Shown here piece by piece: positions 25,492 to 35,912 of a stretch of 64,000 bases of DNA (its first letter is position 1; every line of letters begins with the position of its first letter). The DNA is from Pseudohongiella sp. (lineage in GTDB: Bacteria; Pseudomonadota; Gammaproteobacteria; Pseudomonadales; Pseudohongiellaceae): the NCBI GenBank assembly GCA_030696315.1, contig JAUYSM010000060.1, forward strand, positions 1 through 64,000. The letters are read 5' to 3'. The notes under the pieces were generated by a model. That model was not told the origin of the DNA, made no database searches, and saw only the letters and a program-made list of their open reading frames with translations. The translations under genes were made by a program, and so were the position numbers.

Positions 25492-26367
25492 TTATTTTTT
25501 AGAGCTGTAGTCGTACCAACCCTTTCCGGTTTTCTCGCCAAACTGGCCTTTCATGTAATGCTCGACCAAGCGCGGATTGGGCAGATCAGCGGGATTCCCG
25601 GTATCACGAAATTTTTCCATTCGCATGATGTAGCTCAGATCGAGCCCTGTGAGGTCATTGAGCCGGAATGGCCCCATGGGATGCCCAGCTCCGTAAACAC
25701 AGGCATTATCAATATCTTCAACGTCAGCAACGCCCATTTCCAAAAGCCACATAGCTTCTTTTGAGATTGCCGCAAAAATCCGGTTAAGCAAAAACCCATC
25801 CACTTCTTTTTTCAACAACACCGGTACTTTTTGCATCACTTTACTGAGTTGCATGGTTAGGTCTGCTGTTTCATCAGAGACGTGCGGCCCCTTAACAACC
25901 TCAACCAGCTTCATTACCAACGCCGGATTAAAGAAGTGCATATTGACGACTTTATCTTGCCTTTTTGTTGCATCAGCAATTTTGGAGCTCACAATTGCTG
26001 AACTATTCGTCGCCAGAATACAGTGGGCAGGCGCGATACGATCAAGGTCTGCAAATATTTTACGCTTGAGGGCTAATACCTCGGTGGCCGCTTCAATCAC
26101 AAAGTCCGCGTCACCTGCAGCTTCCTGCAGAGAATCAACAAACCGGATATTGTCACGCGCCTGCTTGGCCTGATCTGCAGTTAAACGACCTTTTTCGACG
26201 CGGCCGGGCAGATAGGAGTTAACAAAATCATCGGCTTTTTTTAATGTCTCAACATTCACATCAAAGCACTTGACGTTAAAACCGCAAATCGCTGCCTGCA
26301 GTGCAATCTGATGTCCCATGTTGCCGGCACCGACCACACAGATATTTCGGATATCTTCGAAGTTCAT
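25492..26367 (-). CDS. 3-hydroxyacyl-CoA dehydrogenase (3-hydroxybutyryl-CoA type)
   Basis: About 292 residues from ATG 26367, which has AGGA seven bases upstream; the frame is open further but unlike the family. NAD-binding GAGNMG near the start, then MHFFNPALVMKLVEVV with the catalytic His, and the helical C-terminal domain (DGFLLNRIFAAISKEAMWLLE, GAGHPMGPFRLNDLTGLD). It oxidises 3-hydroxyacyl-CoA to the 3-keto form in fatty-acid or butyrate metabolism. Stand-alone enzyme, not fused to a hydratase, so the short-chain type is likely. It is divergent from the next exported gene. Confidence 0.92.
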   Translation of the reverse strand: MNFEDIRNICVVGAGNMGHQIALQAAICGFNVKCFDVNVETLKKADDFVNSYLPGRVEKGRLTADQAKQARDNIRFVDSLQEAAGDADFVIEAATEVLALKRKIFADLDRIAPAHCILATNSSAIVSSKIADATKRQDKVVNMHFFNPALVMKLVEVVKGPHVSDETADLTMQLSKVMQKVPVLLKKEVDGFLLNRIFAAISKEAMWLLEMGVADVEDIDNACVYGAGHPMGPFRLNDLTGLDLSYIMRMEKFRDTGNPADLPNPRLVEHYMKGQFGEKTGKGWYDYSSKK

Positions 26368-26508
26368 GGTTATTCCTGCTGTTTTGTAGTGAGATGGTAA
26401 TTCTCTGGTTTTATTCTCCAGACCCTTATTGTGCTTAAAAATCGTCATAAATCCAGCCCCTGCGCATCCATTTAATCGAATTGACAGTATTAATGGGAAA
26501 GCGCATAA

Positions 26509-27615
26509 ATGAATTTCAAAGTAAGTTCGGAGCCGATGACCATGCATTGTCGCTTATCCGTTAAAACTGCCAGGATGGTGAAGAGGAATACGCTGGCACT
26601 TATGCTGCTGTCACTGATGTCGATTAATGGTCATGCCGCGGATCAACTCACCGTGGCGGGTTACAACACGGTTTCAATTGACCGAATACTTGAGCTTCAG
26701 GCGGCCGCGACACAGCTGCATGAACGGGGACAGTTGGATGAAGCACTGGCTATTTACAATGAGCTGTTTCTTGCTGTGCGTCTGAAAAGTGGCTTGTTCA
26801 CAGAAGAACAGTTGTTGGTACTTGATCGCTTATTAGCGGTAAATATTGATAGAAGCGACTGGGATAGTCTGAATCAGCAATTGGGCTATCACGAATGGCT
26901 GATTAACCGTTTGTTCGGCAAAAACCCGGTAGCATTGGCGCAACAGCTGCAGGTCAATTCCTTGCACCGTCAGCAGGCTGCCAGTCGACTGCAGGGCCCA
27001 CAGAGGAGCTGGCACCTTGTGCAGGCCAGAACTCAACTGTGGCGTGCAGTCAGTGCTTTGGAGTCACTTCCGGAAGAATCAGAACGGCTGCCAAATTTAT
27101 GGCTTCAAATTGCCAACCTCCATCTCGAATTGAACAATGACGGTCAACGCTGGTTAACCAGTTTTGAAAACCGCACGAATGAGCCAGATATGATCAGTGG
27201 GTGGGCGCTGCGGGGTAATGAGGTAGAGCAGCGCAGCCACGAGATCGGTTCGGAATTGCTTCAAAAGATTTCTACGCATTACAGAACGAGACAATATCCA
27301 TCGAATGTTGATCGTTACGCGCTCGAGGCCCAGTTAGTCGCACTTCAGGGTGATTGGGAGATGATATTTGACCAGCCCAGACAGGCTTTGCACTTCTACC
27401 AGCAGGCGCTCAAGGTTGCATCCGATTCATCATGCGCTTCGGAGCTCAGAGATGTGCTTTTTGGCCAAGCCATTAGTTTACCTTTGGCTGAGCTGAACAT
27501 TGAGGAATCAAGCTGCGCGCAGATCAGACTGAAATCCGTTGAGGTTATAAGCGGTCAACTCCTTAGCCAAACCGACTCAAAGCTCTATCGTCCGCACTGG
27601 GAACATTTGGAGTAA
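26509..27615 (+). CDS. Exported helical-repeat protein of unknown function
   Basis: 368 residues as drawn; the real start may be a later Met (MTMHCRL or MVKRNTLALM). A hydrophobic segment LALMLLSLMSINGHAA marks a signal peptide. The rest is helical and TPR-like (ATQLHERGQLDEALAIYNELF; QPRQALHFYQQALKVA). No family recognised. It precedes, by 4 bp, a small lipoprotein-like gene in the same direction, so they form a pair. Confidence 0.75.
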   Translation: MNFKVSSEPMTMHCRLSVKTARMVKRNTLALMLLSLMSINGHAADQLTVAGYNTVSIDRILELQAAATQLHERGQLDEALAIYNELFLAVRLKSGLFTEEQLLVLDRLLAVNIDRSDWDSLNQQLGYHEWLINRLFGKNPVALAQQLQVNSLHRQQAASRLQGPQRSWHLVQARTQLWRAVSALESLPEESERLPNLWLQIANLHLELNNDGQRWLTSFENRTNEPDMISGWALRGNEVEQRSHEIGSELLQKISTHYRTRQYPSNVDRYALEAQLVALQGDWEMIFDQPRQALHFYQQALKVASDSSCASELRDVLFGQAISLPLAELNIEESSCAQIRLKSVEVISGQLLSQTDSKLYRPHWEHLE

Positions 27616-27619
27616 TTAC

Positions 27620-27925
27620 ATGAATAACAGTCAGTTGTACGGTTTTATTAAGTCGGCCAGACACCCTCTGGCAATACTAAGTGTTAGTGTGCTGGCGAGT
27701 GCTTGTATCACAGCGGAAGAAGTCAGCCAACGCCAGGCAAGTCGTATGCCTACTCCCGCCGAGGTCGAGCAGTACAATGCCTCGGTATCCCCGGACGAGC
27801 GCATTGTTTGTCGTAATGAAATACCGGTCGGCAGCAATATTCCAGTACGCAAGTGCCGGCTGATGATAGATATTGACGAAACGTCGACGTTTCACAGGGA
27901 ACAGTTGCGGCGCGCGCTCAGATAA
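27620..27925 (+). CDS. Small probable lipoprotein of unknown function
   Basis: 101 residues. The N-terminus has a basic part, LAILSVSVLASAC, and a Cys at residue 29 that could be lipidated, although the -3 position (Ala) is not the usual Leu. The mature part is short and polar, with a pair of Cys (IVCRNEIPVGSNIPVRKCR). It follows the helical-repeat gene by 4 bp and so probably works with it. Confidence 0.7.
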   Translation: MNNSQLYGFIKSARHPLAILSVSVLASACITAEEVSQRQASRMPTPAEVEQYNASVSPDERIVCRNEIPVGSNIPVRKCRLMIDIDETSTFHREQLRRALR

Positions 27926-27938
27926 CACGCGCCGCAAC
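27904..27938. terminator. Hairpin at convergent gene ends
   Basis: GTTGCGGCGCG (27904-27914) and CGCGCCGCAAC (27928-27938) pair perfectly over 11 bp around a 13-nt loop. It spans the stop of the lipoprotein gene and reaches the end of the opposing gene. No U run follows on either strand; it may act as a weak terminator or RNA end protector. Confidence 0.5.
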
Positions 27939-27941
27939 AGC

Positions 27942-30266
27942 TTAACGACCTTGATCTGCCTGAGTGTAGTCGCAGACTCCTTCGGGGAACACAGATCTGA
28001 GTCGCTCTATCTGCTGGGAATCTGGCACCCAGCTTCCATATGTTCCATCGCTGAGCGCGGTATCTAGGGGTTTCAATGCGCACTTGAAAACGCTGCCCTC
28101 TATTGGGCCTCCTGCAACAATCCTTGATGTTGAGTACAAGGGGAACGCCTGAGTACAGCTGCCAGGCTCGCTATCATCCAGCACGCCACTCCAGACATCG
28201 CTGCCCTGCGCGATCAAACTGCCATCGGTAGCAAAGCAGGCATCGACGGCTGTAGCAGGTCGATTTCCCCCGACTCCGGCCTCAGGATTAGCTTTGATAT
28301 TCATAACCCAGTCGTGCAAAACATCAAGCGCCTGCATGGTCTGATCGTATGAGCGCGCAGGCCTTGCATCGGTGAACCAGATCAGCTGGTTATCCGCATT
28401 GCCCATCCGGTTTGTGATGCGTTGTCTCGCAGAAAAGGACTGATGGGAGTTGTGCATATCCAGCTCCTCTTCCAGATAGTGGCGCCAGTCCACAATCGGA
28501 ATATTAAGCTGTCCATCAAATACCATGCCTGATTCATACAAGGCTCTGATTGCCTGCTCATCGCCCACGGTTCTGGGCGCTGGTGAATCACCTTCGGACA
28601 GATTCATGTTGCGCCGACTCCAAGGATCAAAATTGTCGGCAGTGGGTTCGCCCAAAAAAGGAAATCCTTCTTGCACCATTTGTGACGGATGCTTCCAACC
28701 GCCAATTTTGGCATTCAGATCAAGAAACTCCTCCGCCGTTATCGCCCCTTCCGTCAAAGCCTGTAACCCGTACTGCACGCCAACATTATCCCAAGGCACG
28801 CGTGCGTCACCATTGGCATCAAGCCCGTAGATATTTTTTAAATCGTCATAATGTGTCCATTGCACAGAATCCATGATGCCCGGCGGGTGCATTTTGTCCT
28901 GCTCTCGCACCTGACCGTAGTGGGGATTCATGCTCAAAGGCGTGAGCCCACGCCATGCCGGTATGCACTCGTTTGACCCCGGCGCACTCGCATAGCCCAA
29001 TTGTCTCTTGATCTCAGCCAACGGATCCGGCACGGCATCCGTTGAGTTAAAACCTATCAACATGCTGCGATTCCTGGTCACTTGCCACTTAGGATTATCA
29101 CGGCCAGTGACATCCATGTAGTGTTCTAACAGTTCGCAGTCACCCACATGAATTGTTTGTGTGACCATATCAGGATAGGAATACTGCGGCACACCTGCAT
29201 CAATGAGTCCAGGATGATTTTGCTGGTATACATACTGCTGTATTGCGCCACCCGATCCACCAATCGCAACCGTATACAAAGGCAACCCAAAGCGTTTGAT
29301 AAAGTGCTCTTTAACCATCAATGCCGTCTCGCCACCAACTTGGAGGTTGTAGTGCTCGCCAGTGCGGTTGCCAGAAGAGTATGCAACCGCGTACCCCAGG
29401 GCTAGGGCCTCCTGCAAGCGCGCCCTTCCAGCGTTCAGACGGCCTTGAAAATGCCCTACCCCTACTCCACCCTCAAAGTGATACAACAATCTGCCATTCC
29501 AGTTTACTGTCCCTGGATCAAGCGGGGTTTGCGACCGGTCGGCGGCATCTGCCAGTACGGCGTAGCTGTACAAAAATCGGTTGATAGTGCCGCGCTCCCA
29601 TCGGATCACAAAGTCTACTACCCGACCGTCGCTCAAGGTGGTGGTTGTCATATCAGCCGGCCGGGTGCCGTCTTCAGGCATCGCAATATACTGACCTTCA
29701 GTATTGAGATACTGGTATTCGACATAAGGCTCTATAGAGCAGTCTTTGCTGTATCCGATTACATTCTCTGACGCATCCAGAACCGGAAATCCCCAGGCTT
29801 CCTGATGATCAACAATTGGTTGCACCCCCCACTCAAGCACACTGCTGCAGACAAAAGGGTATTGCTGTGGACCAGAAAAGACCGGCCCCGTTATGGGGTG
29901 AGACACAATCTCGATACTGGCCAACGTCTGTTCATTGTCTGAAAACGCTTCGAGAGTGTGTTGACCGAGCGGGATGCCGCTCACCAGCCATTGTTGTTCA
30001 TTACCCGACGAGCTTGTGCGTATTACGTCCAGTGGCAGTCCATTTGCTCTGAATTGGACTAATGAAGGCGTTATAGAAAGCCCGTCCCCTGTCAACGCAA
30101 TCAAGGCAGTTCCGCCGGTAATGTGCTCTCTCTGGCTCGAAAGTACCGCGATGGATACACCAGTATTTGTTGAACCCAAACTGCTTGCCTGCTCAGAACC
30201 ACCGGGATCTGAACAGGCAAGCATGGAACTTAAACAAATCGCGAGTGGCAGCAATCGATGATGCAT
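27942..30266 (-). CDS. DUF6351-like alpha/beta-hydrolase-fold lipoprotein
   Basis: 774 residues. The N-terminus (LLPLAICLSSMLACSDPG) looks like a lipoprotein signal, with Cys at 18. A domain resembling a beta-sandwich follows, then a long catalytic-looking part with a nucleophile-elbow AIGGSGGAIQQY and nearby RTGEHYNLQVGG. The overall pattern matches the DUF6351 family as I recall it: large secreted hydrolase-like proteins of aquatic bacteria. Substrate unknown; ester hydrolysis is plausible from the elbow. Single gene, with a 377-bp gap upstream. Confidence 0.65.
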   Translation of the reverse strand: MHHRLLPLAICLSSMLACSDPGGSEQASSLGSTNTGVSIAVLSSQREHITGGTALIALTGDGLSITPSLVQFRANGLPLDVIRTSSSGNEQQWLVSGIPLGQHTLEAFSDNEQTLASIEIVSHPITGPVFSGPQQYPFVCSSVLEWGVQPIVDHQEAWGFPVLDASENVIGYSKDCSIEPYVEYQYLNTEGQYIAMPEDGTRPADMTTTTLSDGRVVDFVIRWERGTINRFLYSYAVLADAADRSQTPLDPGTVNWNGRLLYHFEGGVGVGHFQGRLNAGRARLQEALALGYAVAYSSGNRTGEHYNLQVGGETALMVKEHFIKRFGLPLYTVAIGGSGGAIQQYVYQQNHPGLIDAGVPQYSYPDMVTQTIHVGDCELLEHYMDVTGRDNPKWQVTRNRSMLIGFNSTDAVPDPLAEIKRQLGYASAPGSNECIPAWRGLTPLSMNPHYGQVREQDKMHPPGIMDSVQWTHYDDLKNIYGLDANGDARVPWDNVGVQYGLQALTEGAITAEEFLDLNAKIGGWKHPSQMVQEGFPFLGEPTADNFDPWSRRNMNLSEGDSPAPRTVGDEQAIRALYESGMVFDGQLNIPIVDWRHYLEEELDMHNSHQSFSARQRITNRMGNADNQLIWFTDARPARSYDQTMQALDVLHDWVMNIKANPEAGVGGNRPATAVDACFATDGSLIAQGSDVWSGVLDDSEPGSCTQAFPLYSTSRIVAGGPIEGSVFKCALKPLDTALSDGTYGSWVPDSQQIERLRSVFPEGVCDYTQADQGR

Positions 30267-30538
30267 GAGAAAGACCTCTTGTAACGTTATTGTTGTTGTC
30301 TAGCGAAAGCCGTGTAATTTGAACGGTAACATGAATTTATTCAGATTTGCAGACACCTCAAACATAAAACAATTCGGATAGATGACAACGCTCTGTCACT
30401 AGCATTTGCCAACACGCTGTCCTGTTATGATTCATAGTTGTGCACACTGCTTTAAAAATGGGCACTGAGCGCTCATCTGGTGTAGGTCAAACCCTTACAA
30501 ATTGCACTATCTCACTGTAATAATTGATCTTTTAACTT

Positions 30539-30555
30539 ATGGCACAATCATTGCT
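30539..30555 (+). promoter_or_regulatory. Sigma-54 (-24/-12) promoter before the TonB-like gene
   Basis: ATGGCACAATCATTGCT fits the RpoN consensus well: TGGCAC, then TTGCT, with GG-N10-GC spacing exact. Transcription would start near 30566, giving a ~78-nt leader. This is the only clear item in the 377-bp gap 30267-30643, which otherwise separates two divergent exported-protein genes. An enhancer-binding protein for it is not identifiable here. Confidence 0.75.
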
Positions 30556-30643
30556 TTGATATAAGTGTCTTTGGATGCAGACAGTTGGCACTCCCAGGAT
30601 GGGATTAACCAAATTTGATCATCAAACTTTTTGAGGTGAACCT

Positions 30644-31018
30644 ATGAAAGCATTAACACTGAAAGTTGCTGTACTGGCTGGCCTGGTTGGTAGCTCACTG
30701 ATTTCTGTCGGTGCAAGCGCCGACACAACAGAATTGTACAAAAGCAGCAAAGAATTGCGCGCTGTTGAAACATCAATTCCTGAATATCCACGTCGTGCTG
30801 AATTGTCTGGTGTTGAAGGTTATACCGTTGTTGAATTTACCGTAATGCCTGACGGCACTGTTTCCGAACCAGCTATTGCAGAGTCAAGCTACCGCGCATT
30901 CAGCCGTGCAGCGCTGGCAGCAATTGGTGACTGGAAATTTGAACCTGTCATCGCTGACGCTGGTGAAGCAGTACCAGTTCGAACCAGCATGAAGTTCAGT
31001 TTTGTTGGACTGGAATAA
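30644..31018 (+). CDS. Small periplasmic TonB C-terminal-domain protein
   Basis: 124 residues with GAGGTG six bases ahead. A cleavable signal peptide (VAVLAGLVGSSLISVGASA) is followed directly by a TonB_C-like fold: IPEYPRRAELSGVEGYTVVEFTVMPDG and SRAALAAIGDWKFEP. It lacks the Pro-rich spacer and the uncleaved N-terminal anchor that TonB needs to reach ExbBD, so it is not a classical TonB. It may bind TonB-dependent receptors or the envelope. The sigma-54 promoter upstream sets it apart. A strong terminator lies downstream. Confidence 0.8.
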   Translation: MKALTLKVAVLAGLVGSSLISVGASADTTELYKSSKELRAVETSIPEYPRRAELSGVEGYTVVEFTVMPDGTVSEPAIAESSYRAFSRAALAAIGDWKFEPVIADAGEAVPVRTSMKFSFVGLE

Positions 31019-31192
31019 TATTGTTCTGATCAGAAAGACACTGCTGCTGTTTTGACCAATTGGTCAGCACCCGTATTCAGCAACAGATAATAAGTAATCG
31101 AAAATTTGCAGCCAATCGCAAAATTTTGAGTAAATAACAACAAGCAACAACGGGATTTAAAATGAAAATAAACAAGAATACTGCAATAAAAT

Positions 31193-31228
31193 AGGCCGGT
31201 AATCATCAGATGATACCGGCCTGTTTTT
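31193..31228. terminator. Rho-independent terminator
   Basis: GGCCGGTAATCAT pairs with ATGATACCGGCC (one bulged A) and a GTTTTT follows on plus; the A-rich left side gives a U tract on minus too. It lies between the TonB-like gene and the convergent tRNA-Ser. The rest of the 281-bp gap (31019-31299) shows nothing else. Confidence 0.8.
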
Positions 31229-31299
31229 ATCTCATATATCTGTTAAAACAGATACAGGTGTAACTCTTTAATCACATCAAAGAATCCACCATTTAATAA

Positions 31300-31390
31300 T
31301 GGCGGAGAGAGAGGGATTCGAACCCTCGATAGGGTATTAACCTATACGCCCTTAGCAGGGGCGCGCCTTCAGCCACTCGGCCATCTCTCC
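31300..31390 (-). tRNA. tRNA-Ser(GCT)
   Basis: 91 nt with encoded CCA and a long variable arm. The acceptor GGAGAGA pairs with TCTCTCC; the anticodon stem CGCCC/GGGCG has loop CTGCTAA, giving GCT. It follows csrA, as in Pseudomonas relatives. Confidence 0.96.
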
Positions 31391-31449
31391 AAAATCGGGC
31401 GCAATCATAGCACAACTTCTAAAGAATGGCAGAGCTGATATCTACAATT

Positions 31450-31653
31450 TTACATATTACCTTGATTGTCGTCTCCTTCAGAGCCACCGCGCTCCTTTTG
31501 GATACGTTGATAAATTTCTTCGCGATGCACTGCAACATCTTTTGGAGCGTTAACTCCAATTCGAACCTGATTTCCTTTTACACCAAGTACTGTCACCGTT
31601 ACATCATCGCCCACCATCAGTGTTTCACCAATTCGGCGCGTTAAAATTAACAT
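31450..31653 (-). CDS. csrA: Carbon storage regulator CsrA
   Basis: 67 residues from ATG 31653 with AGGAG seven bases upstream. [37 protein letters not shown]: the RNA-binding beta strands and the key Arg44-region are intact. It binds GGA motifs in mRNA leaders and controls translation of central metabolism, biofilm and motility genes. It lies 206 bp after lysC and just before tRNA-Ser, conserved order in Pseudomonas relatives. Confidence 0.97.
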   Translation of the reverse strand: MLILTRRIGETLMVGDDVTVTVLGVKGNQVRIGVNAPKDVAVHREEIYQRIQKERGGSEGDDNQGNM

Positions 31654-31858
31654 GATGTCTCTCCTTTCCCATTCATGATATCCATGCAACGTTCCTTTCA
31701 GCTTCCTGAAAAGTATTCACGGAGTTACGTAAGTTCTGCTGATATCCTTGTTAGTCCAGTCTCTTGATAGAGACCGGTCAATTCACTTTTTGCAGTCATT
31801 TGCCCAAAACAAACGTCCGCGCGGCTATTCGCCACTTTTCAGGTCGCAGGCTGCACCT

Positions 31859-33097
31859 TCAAACCGATGCTGCCAACGCCTCCTCCCCCAACCCGAAGGC
31901 AGCGTGCAGAGATCGCACTGCCAATTCCAGATACTTTTCATCGATCACAACGGAGATTTTGATTTCCGATGTTGTAATTATTTGTATGTTTATAGCCTCT
32001 TCAGCCAATGTCTTGAACATCAGGCTCGCAATTCCTGCGTGAGACCGCATCCCTACGCCAACCAGAGACACTTTGGCTATTTTTTTATCAACACTAACGC
32101 CCGCTGCACCTATGGTGCGAGCAACACCTTCTACAATTTCCCGCGCCTGCTCCAAATCCTGCCGCTTTACTGTGAAGGTAATATCGGTGCTGTTGCCAGC
32201 AGCCGCGTTTTGAACAATCACATCAACGTCAATGCCGGCATCACCCACGGCGCCCAAAACCTTGTAGGCCACTCCTGGTATATCAGGCACACCGGATACA
32301 GTGACTTTTGCCTCATCACGGGTAAATGCTATTCCTGCTATAACAGGCGCTTCCATTTCTCTATTTTCCTCGAGACTGATCAACGTCCCCGGATCATCTT
32401 CAAAACTTGATAAAACCCGCAACGGCACCTTGTACTTGCCTGCGAACTCTACGGATCGAATCTGTAACACTTTTGCGCCCAGGCTCGCCAGCTCCAGCAT
32501 TTCTTCGAACGTAATCGTACGCAGCAACCTTGCATCGTCTACAACTCGAGGGTCTGTTGTATATACGCCTTTTACGTCGGTATAGATCTGACATTCATCA
32601 GCTTTCAGTGCTGCCGCAAGTGCAACTGCCGAAGTATCTGATCCACCTCGCCCCAAAGTCGTGATATTGCCATGCTCATCCACGCCCTGAAACCCTGCCA
32701 CCACCACCACCGAACCGTTCGCCAGTTCAGCTCTGATTCGTTTGTCGTCGATCTGTCGTATGCGGGCACGTGTGTGCGCCGCATCCGTCAAAATCTGAAC
32801 CTGTGAACCCGTCAACGACTTGGCTGAGCAGCCTCGTTTTTGGAGTGCCATGGTTAACAAAGCCATGGTCACCTGTTCACCTGTTGACACCAATACGTCA
32901 AGTTCCCGGGGCGTTGGTTGAGACTGAATCTGCTCAGCCAACGCAATCAATCGATTGGTTTCGCCACTCATTGCTGAAACCACAACAACGAGGTCGTGGC
33001 CGCCATTGCGCATTGAAATGACACGATCAGCCACCGCTTCTATGCGTTCGACTGAACCCACCGACGTACCACCAAATTTCAGAACAAAAAGCGCCAT
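31859..33097 (-). CDS. lysC: Aspartokinase
   Basis: 413 residues from ATG 33097. Kinase part starts ALFVLKFGGTSVGSVERI and has VVVAGFQGVDEHGNITTLGRGGSDTSA; two ACT domains fill the C-terminal ~150 residues (GVPDIPGVAYKVLG, GVGMRSHAGIASLMF). It phosphorylates aspartate, the first step to lysine, threonine and methionine, and the ACT domains bind end-product amino acids. Downstream of alaS, upstream of csrA. No dehydrogenase fusion; hom is a separate gene here. Confidence 0.96.
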   Translation of the reverse strand: MALFVLKFGGTSVGSVERIEAVADRVISMRNGGHDLVVVVSAMSGETNRLIALAEQIQSQPTPRELDVLVSTGEQVTMALLTMALQKRGCSAKSLTGSQVQILTDAAHTRARIRQIDDKRIRAELANGSVVVVAGFQGVDEHGNITTLGRGGSDTSAVALAAALKADECQIYTDVKGVYTTDPRVVDDARLLRTITFEEMLELASLGAKVLQIRSVEFAGKYKVPLRVLSSFEDDPGTLISLEENREMEAPVIAGIAFTRDEAKVTVSGVPDIPGVAYKVLGAVGDAGIDVDVIVQNAAAGNSTDITFTVKRQDLEQAREIVEGVARTIGAAGVSVDKKIAKVSLVGVGMRSHAGIASLMFKTLAEEAINIQIITTSEIKISVVIDEKYLELAVRSLHAAFGLGEEALAASV

Positions 33098-33162
33098 AAA
33101 AGTCAATTACCCGAATGGGTGCTGATTAAACATAAACCAACTGACTATTGCAATACTAAATG

Positions 33163-35772
33163 TCAAGAGAACTGCTTCACAAAATCAGCAACTGACGTCA
33201 GAGCCACCTCAAGTCCCTCAGGTTGCGTACCGCCAGCCATGGCCATATCAGGGCGACCGCCGCCTTTACCGCCTACTTGCAAGGCAACATGATTAACGAT
33301 ATCTCCGGCTTTCAAGCGCGTGGTCAGATCTTGTGTCACACCTGCAACCAAGGAGACTTTGCCATCTTCAACAACAGCGAGCACCACAACAGCGCTGCCC
33401 AACTTGTTTTTGAGCTGATCTACTGTCTCGCGCAAGGCTTTGCTGCTAAAGCCATCCACTCGTTTACTCAATAACTTGTAGCCATTCATATCGATAGCTT
33501 CAGACGCCAGGTCGCTGCCTGCTGCACTCGCGAGTCTGGACTTGATCTGTTCCAACGATTTTTCAAGGCTTTTCTGCTGCGCAATCAACTGTTGTACCCG
33601 ATCTAACAGCGTGTCTTCACTGGTTTTTAACAACTCACACACAGACCGAAGCACACTTTCTTCACGCGCTACATAAGCAAGTGCGCCCATGCCGGTAACC
33701 GCCTCAATTCGGCGCACGCCTGCTGCAATGCCGGTCTCTGCAATCAACTTGAACAGTCCAATATCACCAGTTCGGTCCACATGTGTTCCACCACACAACT
33801 CTGTGGAAAAATCACCCATAGAAACAACCCGTACCTGATCGCCGTACTTTTCGCCAAACAAGGCCATCGCTCCGCTCGCCATGGCCTGATCAATAGACAT
33901 CACCTGTTTGGAGACTTCCAGATTCAAAAGAATCTGGCTGTTGACCATTTCTTCAATTTTCTTGATTTCCGAGGCGCTCATGGGCGACGAGTGCGAGAAA
34001 TCAAACCGGAGTCTGTCAGCGGTCACCAATGACCCTTTTTGGGACACATGATCGCCCAACACTTTGCGTAAAGCCGCGTGTAACAGATGTGTGGCTGAGT
34101 GATTGAGCATCGTTGATCGACGAATAGACTCATCAACCTGTGCGCTCATGTGGTCTCCCACTTTCAAAGAGCCTTGCAGCAGTTTACCCTTGTGCAGGAC
34201 GTACTCGCCCTGCTTTTGTGTATCACTTATGTAAAATTTTGTAACCACAGCGGCACCTTGCCGAATCTCAAGCACGCCCTTATCTCCAGCCTGACCACCC
34301 GATTCACCATAAAATGGGCTGCTATCCAGCAATATGATTGCCTCTGAGGCACCAATAAGAGATTGAACGGATTGCGTATTCTGATAGATGGCCAGCACTT
34401 TGCTTTCGTGTTGAAGGTGCTCGTACCCTACAAACTCTGTTGCTGCCGCCGCTTCAATCTGCAATTTTTCAACCGCATTAAACTGACTGGCTGCGCGCGC
34501 CTGTTGACGCTGGACGTCCATAGCCTTGTCGAACCCATCCATATCCAATGTCAATGAATGCTCGCGCGCAACGTCGGCGGTCAGATCTACAGGAAACCCA
34601 TAGGTATCGTAGAGTTTGAAAACGGTTTCCCCCGGGATCACATCTCCGGTCAGGTTTGATATGGCCTGATCAAGAATCTGCATGCCATTCTCAAGTGTAC
34701 GAGCAAATTGTTGCTCCTCTTCACGCAACACCCTTTCTACACGAGTTTGCTCTTTGGCCAATGCAGGATACGCCTCGCCCATTTCAACGACCAACGCGGC
34801 AACCAGACGATAGAAAAACAGCTCTTTAACGCCAAGCTGGTATCCGTGGCGCACGGCTCGCCGGATAATGCGACGCAAAACATAACCACGACCCTCGTTT
34901 GAGGGGGTTACGCCATCAAGTATCAGAAAGGAGCAAGAACGGATATGGTCAGCAATTACTCGCAGGGAGGTATTGCTGGTATCCTCAATGCCTGTAATGC
35001 CGGCAGCTGCGTCAAGCAAATTCTGGAACAGATCAATTTCATAGTTGCTATGGACGTGCTGAAGGACAGCAGCGAGTCTTTCCAAGCCCATGCCAGTATC
35101 AACAGACGGCTTTGGCAATGGCACCAGCGTGCCATCTGACTGACGGTCAAACTGCATAAACACCAGATTCCAGATTTCAATATACCGATCACCATCTTCA
35201 TCTGGGCTGCCGGGAGGACCGCCTGCTACTTCATCACCGTGATCAAAAAATATTTCTGTACAGGGGCCACACGGGCCAGTGTCACCCATCGCCCAAAAAT
35301 TGGATTTTTCACCCAGTCTGGTCACCCGATCTGCAGCAACACCGATTTCATTCACCCAAATCTCAGCGGCCTCATCGTCGTCCCGGAAAACGGTGACCCA
35401 AAGCTTGTCTTTTGGCAGCCCGAGTTCTACGGTTAAAAACTCCCAGGCGTACTGGATAGCATCACGCTTGAAATAATCACCAAAACTGAAGTTCCCCAAC
35501 ATTTCAAAGAATGTATGGTGCCGAGCTGTATAACCTACGTTCTCCAGATCGTTATGTTTTCCGCCAGCCCGCACGCAGCGCTGCGAACTGGTGGCGCGTT
35601 TGTACGACCGCTGTTCTGCACCAAGGAAAAGATCTTTAAACTGCACCATGCCCGCATTAGTAAACAATAGCGTGGGATCATTCGAGGGTACCAACGAACT
35701 GCTGGTGACCACTTCGTGGCCTTTTGAATTGAAATAGTCCAGAAACTTCTGGCGGATCTCATTGCTCTTCAT
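33163..35772 (-). CDS. alaS: Alanine-tRNA ligase
   Basis: 869 residues from ATG 35772 ([20 protein letters not shown]), with GGAAA eight bases ahead; an ATG four codons earlier has no ribosome site. Class II aminoacylation core first ([27 protein letters not shown]), then tRNA recognition, then the editing domain with [11 protein letters not shown] and [10 protein letters not shown] zinc ligands, and the C-Ala domain ending [15 protein letters not shown]. Charges tRNA-Ala and clears Ser/Gly mischarges. First gene of the alaS-lysC-csrA cluster. Confidence 0.97.
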   Translation of the reverse strand: MKSNEIRQKFLDYFNSKGHEVVTSSSLVPSNDPTLLFTNAGMVQFKDLFLGAEQRSYKRATSSQRCVRAGGKHNDLENVGYTARHHTFFEMLGNFSFGDYFKRDAIQYAWEFLTVELGLPKDKLWVTVFRDDDEAAEIWVNEIGVAADRVTRLGEKSNFWAMGDTGPCGPCTEIFFDHGDEVAGGPPGSPDEDGDRYIEIWNLVFMQFDRQSDGTLVPLPKPSVDTGMGLERLAAVLQHVHSNYEIDLFQNLLDAAAGITGIEDTSNTSLRVIADHIRSCSFLILDGVTPSNEGRGYVLRRIIRRAVRHGYQLGVKELFFYRLVAALVVEMGEAYPALAKEQTRVERVLREEEQQFARTLENGMQILDQAISNLTGDVIPGETVFKLYDTYGFPVDLTADVAREHSLTLDMDGFDKAMDVQRQQARAASQFNAVEKLQIEAAAATEFVGYEHLQHESKVLAIYQNTQSVQSLIGASEAIILLDSSPFYGESGGQAGDKGVLEIRQGAAVVTKFYISDTQKQGEYVLHKGKLLQGSLKVGDHMSAQVDESIRRSTMLNHSATHLLHAALRKVLGDHVSQKGSLVTADRLRFDFSHSSPMSASEIKKIEEMVNSQILLNLEVSKQVMSIDQAMASGAMALFGEKYGDQVRVVSMGDFSTELCGGTHVDRTGDIGLFKLIAETGIAAGVRRIEAVTGMGALAYVAREESVLRSVCELLKTSEDTLLDRVQQLIAQQKSLEKSLEQIKSRLASAAGSDLASEAIDMNGYKLLSKRVDGFSSKALRETVDQLKNKLGSAVVVLAVVEDGKVSLVAGVTQDLTTRLKAGDIVNHVALQVGGKGGGRPDMAMAGGTQPEGLEVALTSVADFVKQFS

Positions 35773-35912
35773 CTGGGTTTCCATTAAGTAACAGTCTGAT
35801 TCGGTTTAAAACGATAGGTCTGATCGTCAAGGGCGCTGATTATACTCTCCAGCCACTTTTATTGAAGTCTGACCAAGTCGTGTGATAAAGAAATGTTTTG
35901 ATATGTGTGAAC

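Noticed and set aside
31150..31195. Ten-codon peptide before the terminator at 31193
   Set aside because: Too short to support and without a ribosome site; likely just A-rich terminator flank.
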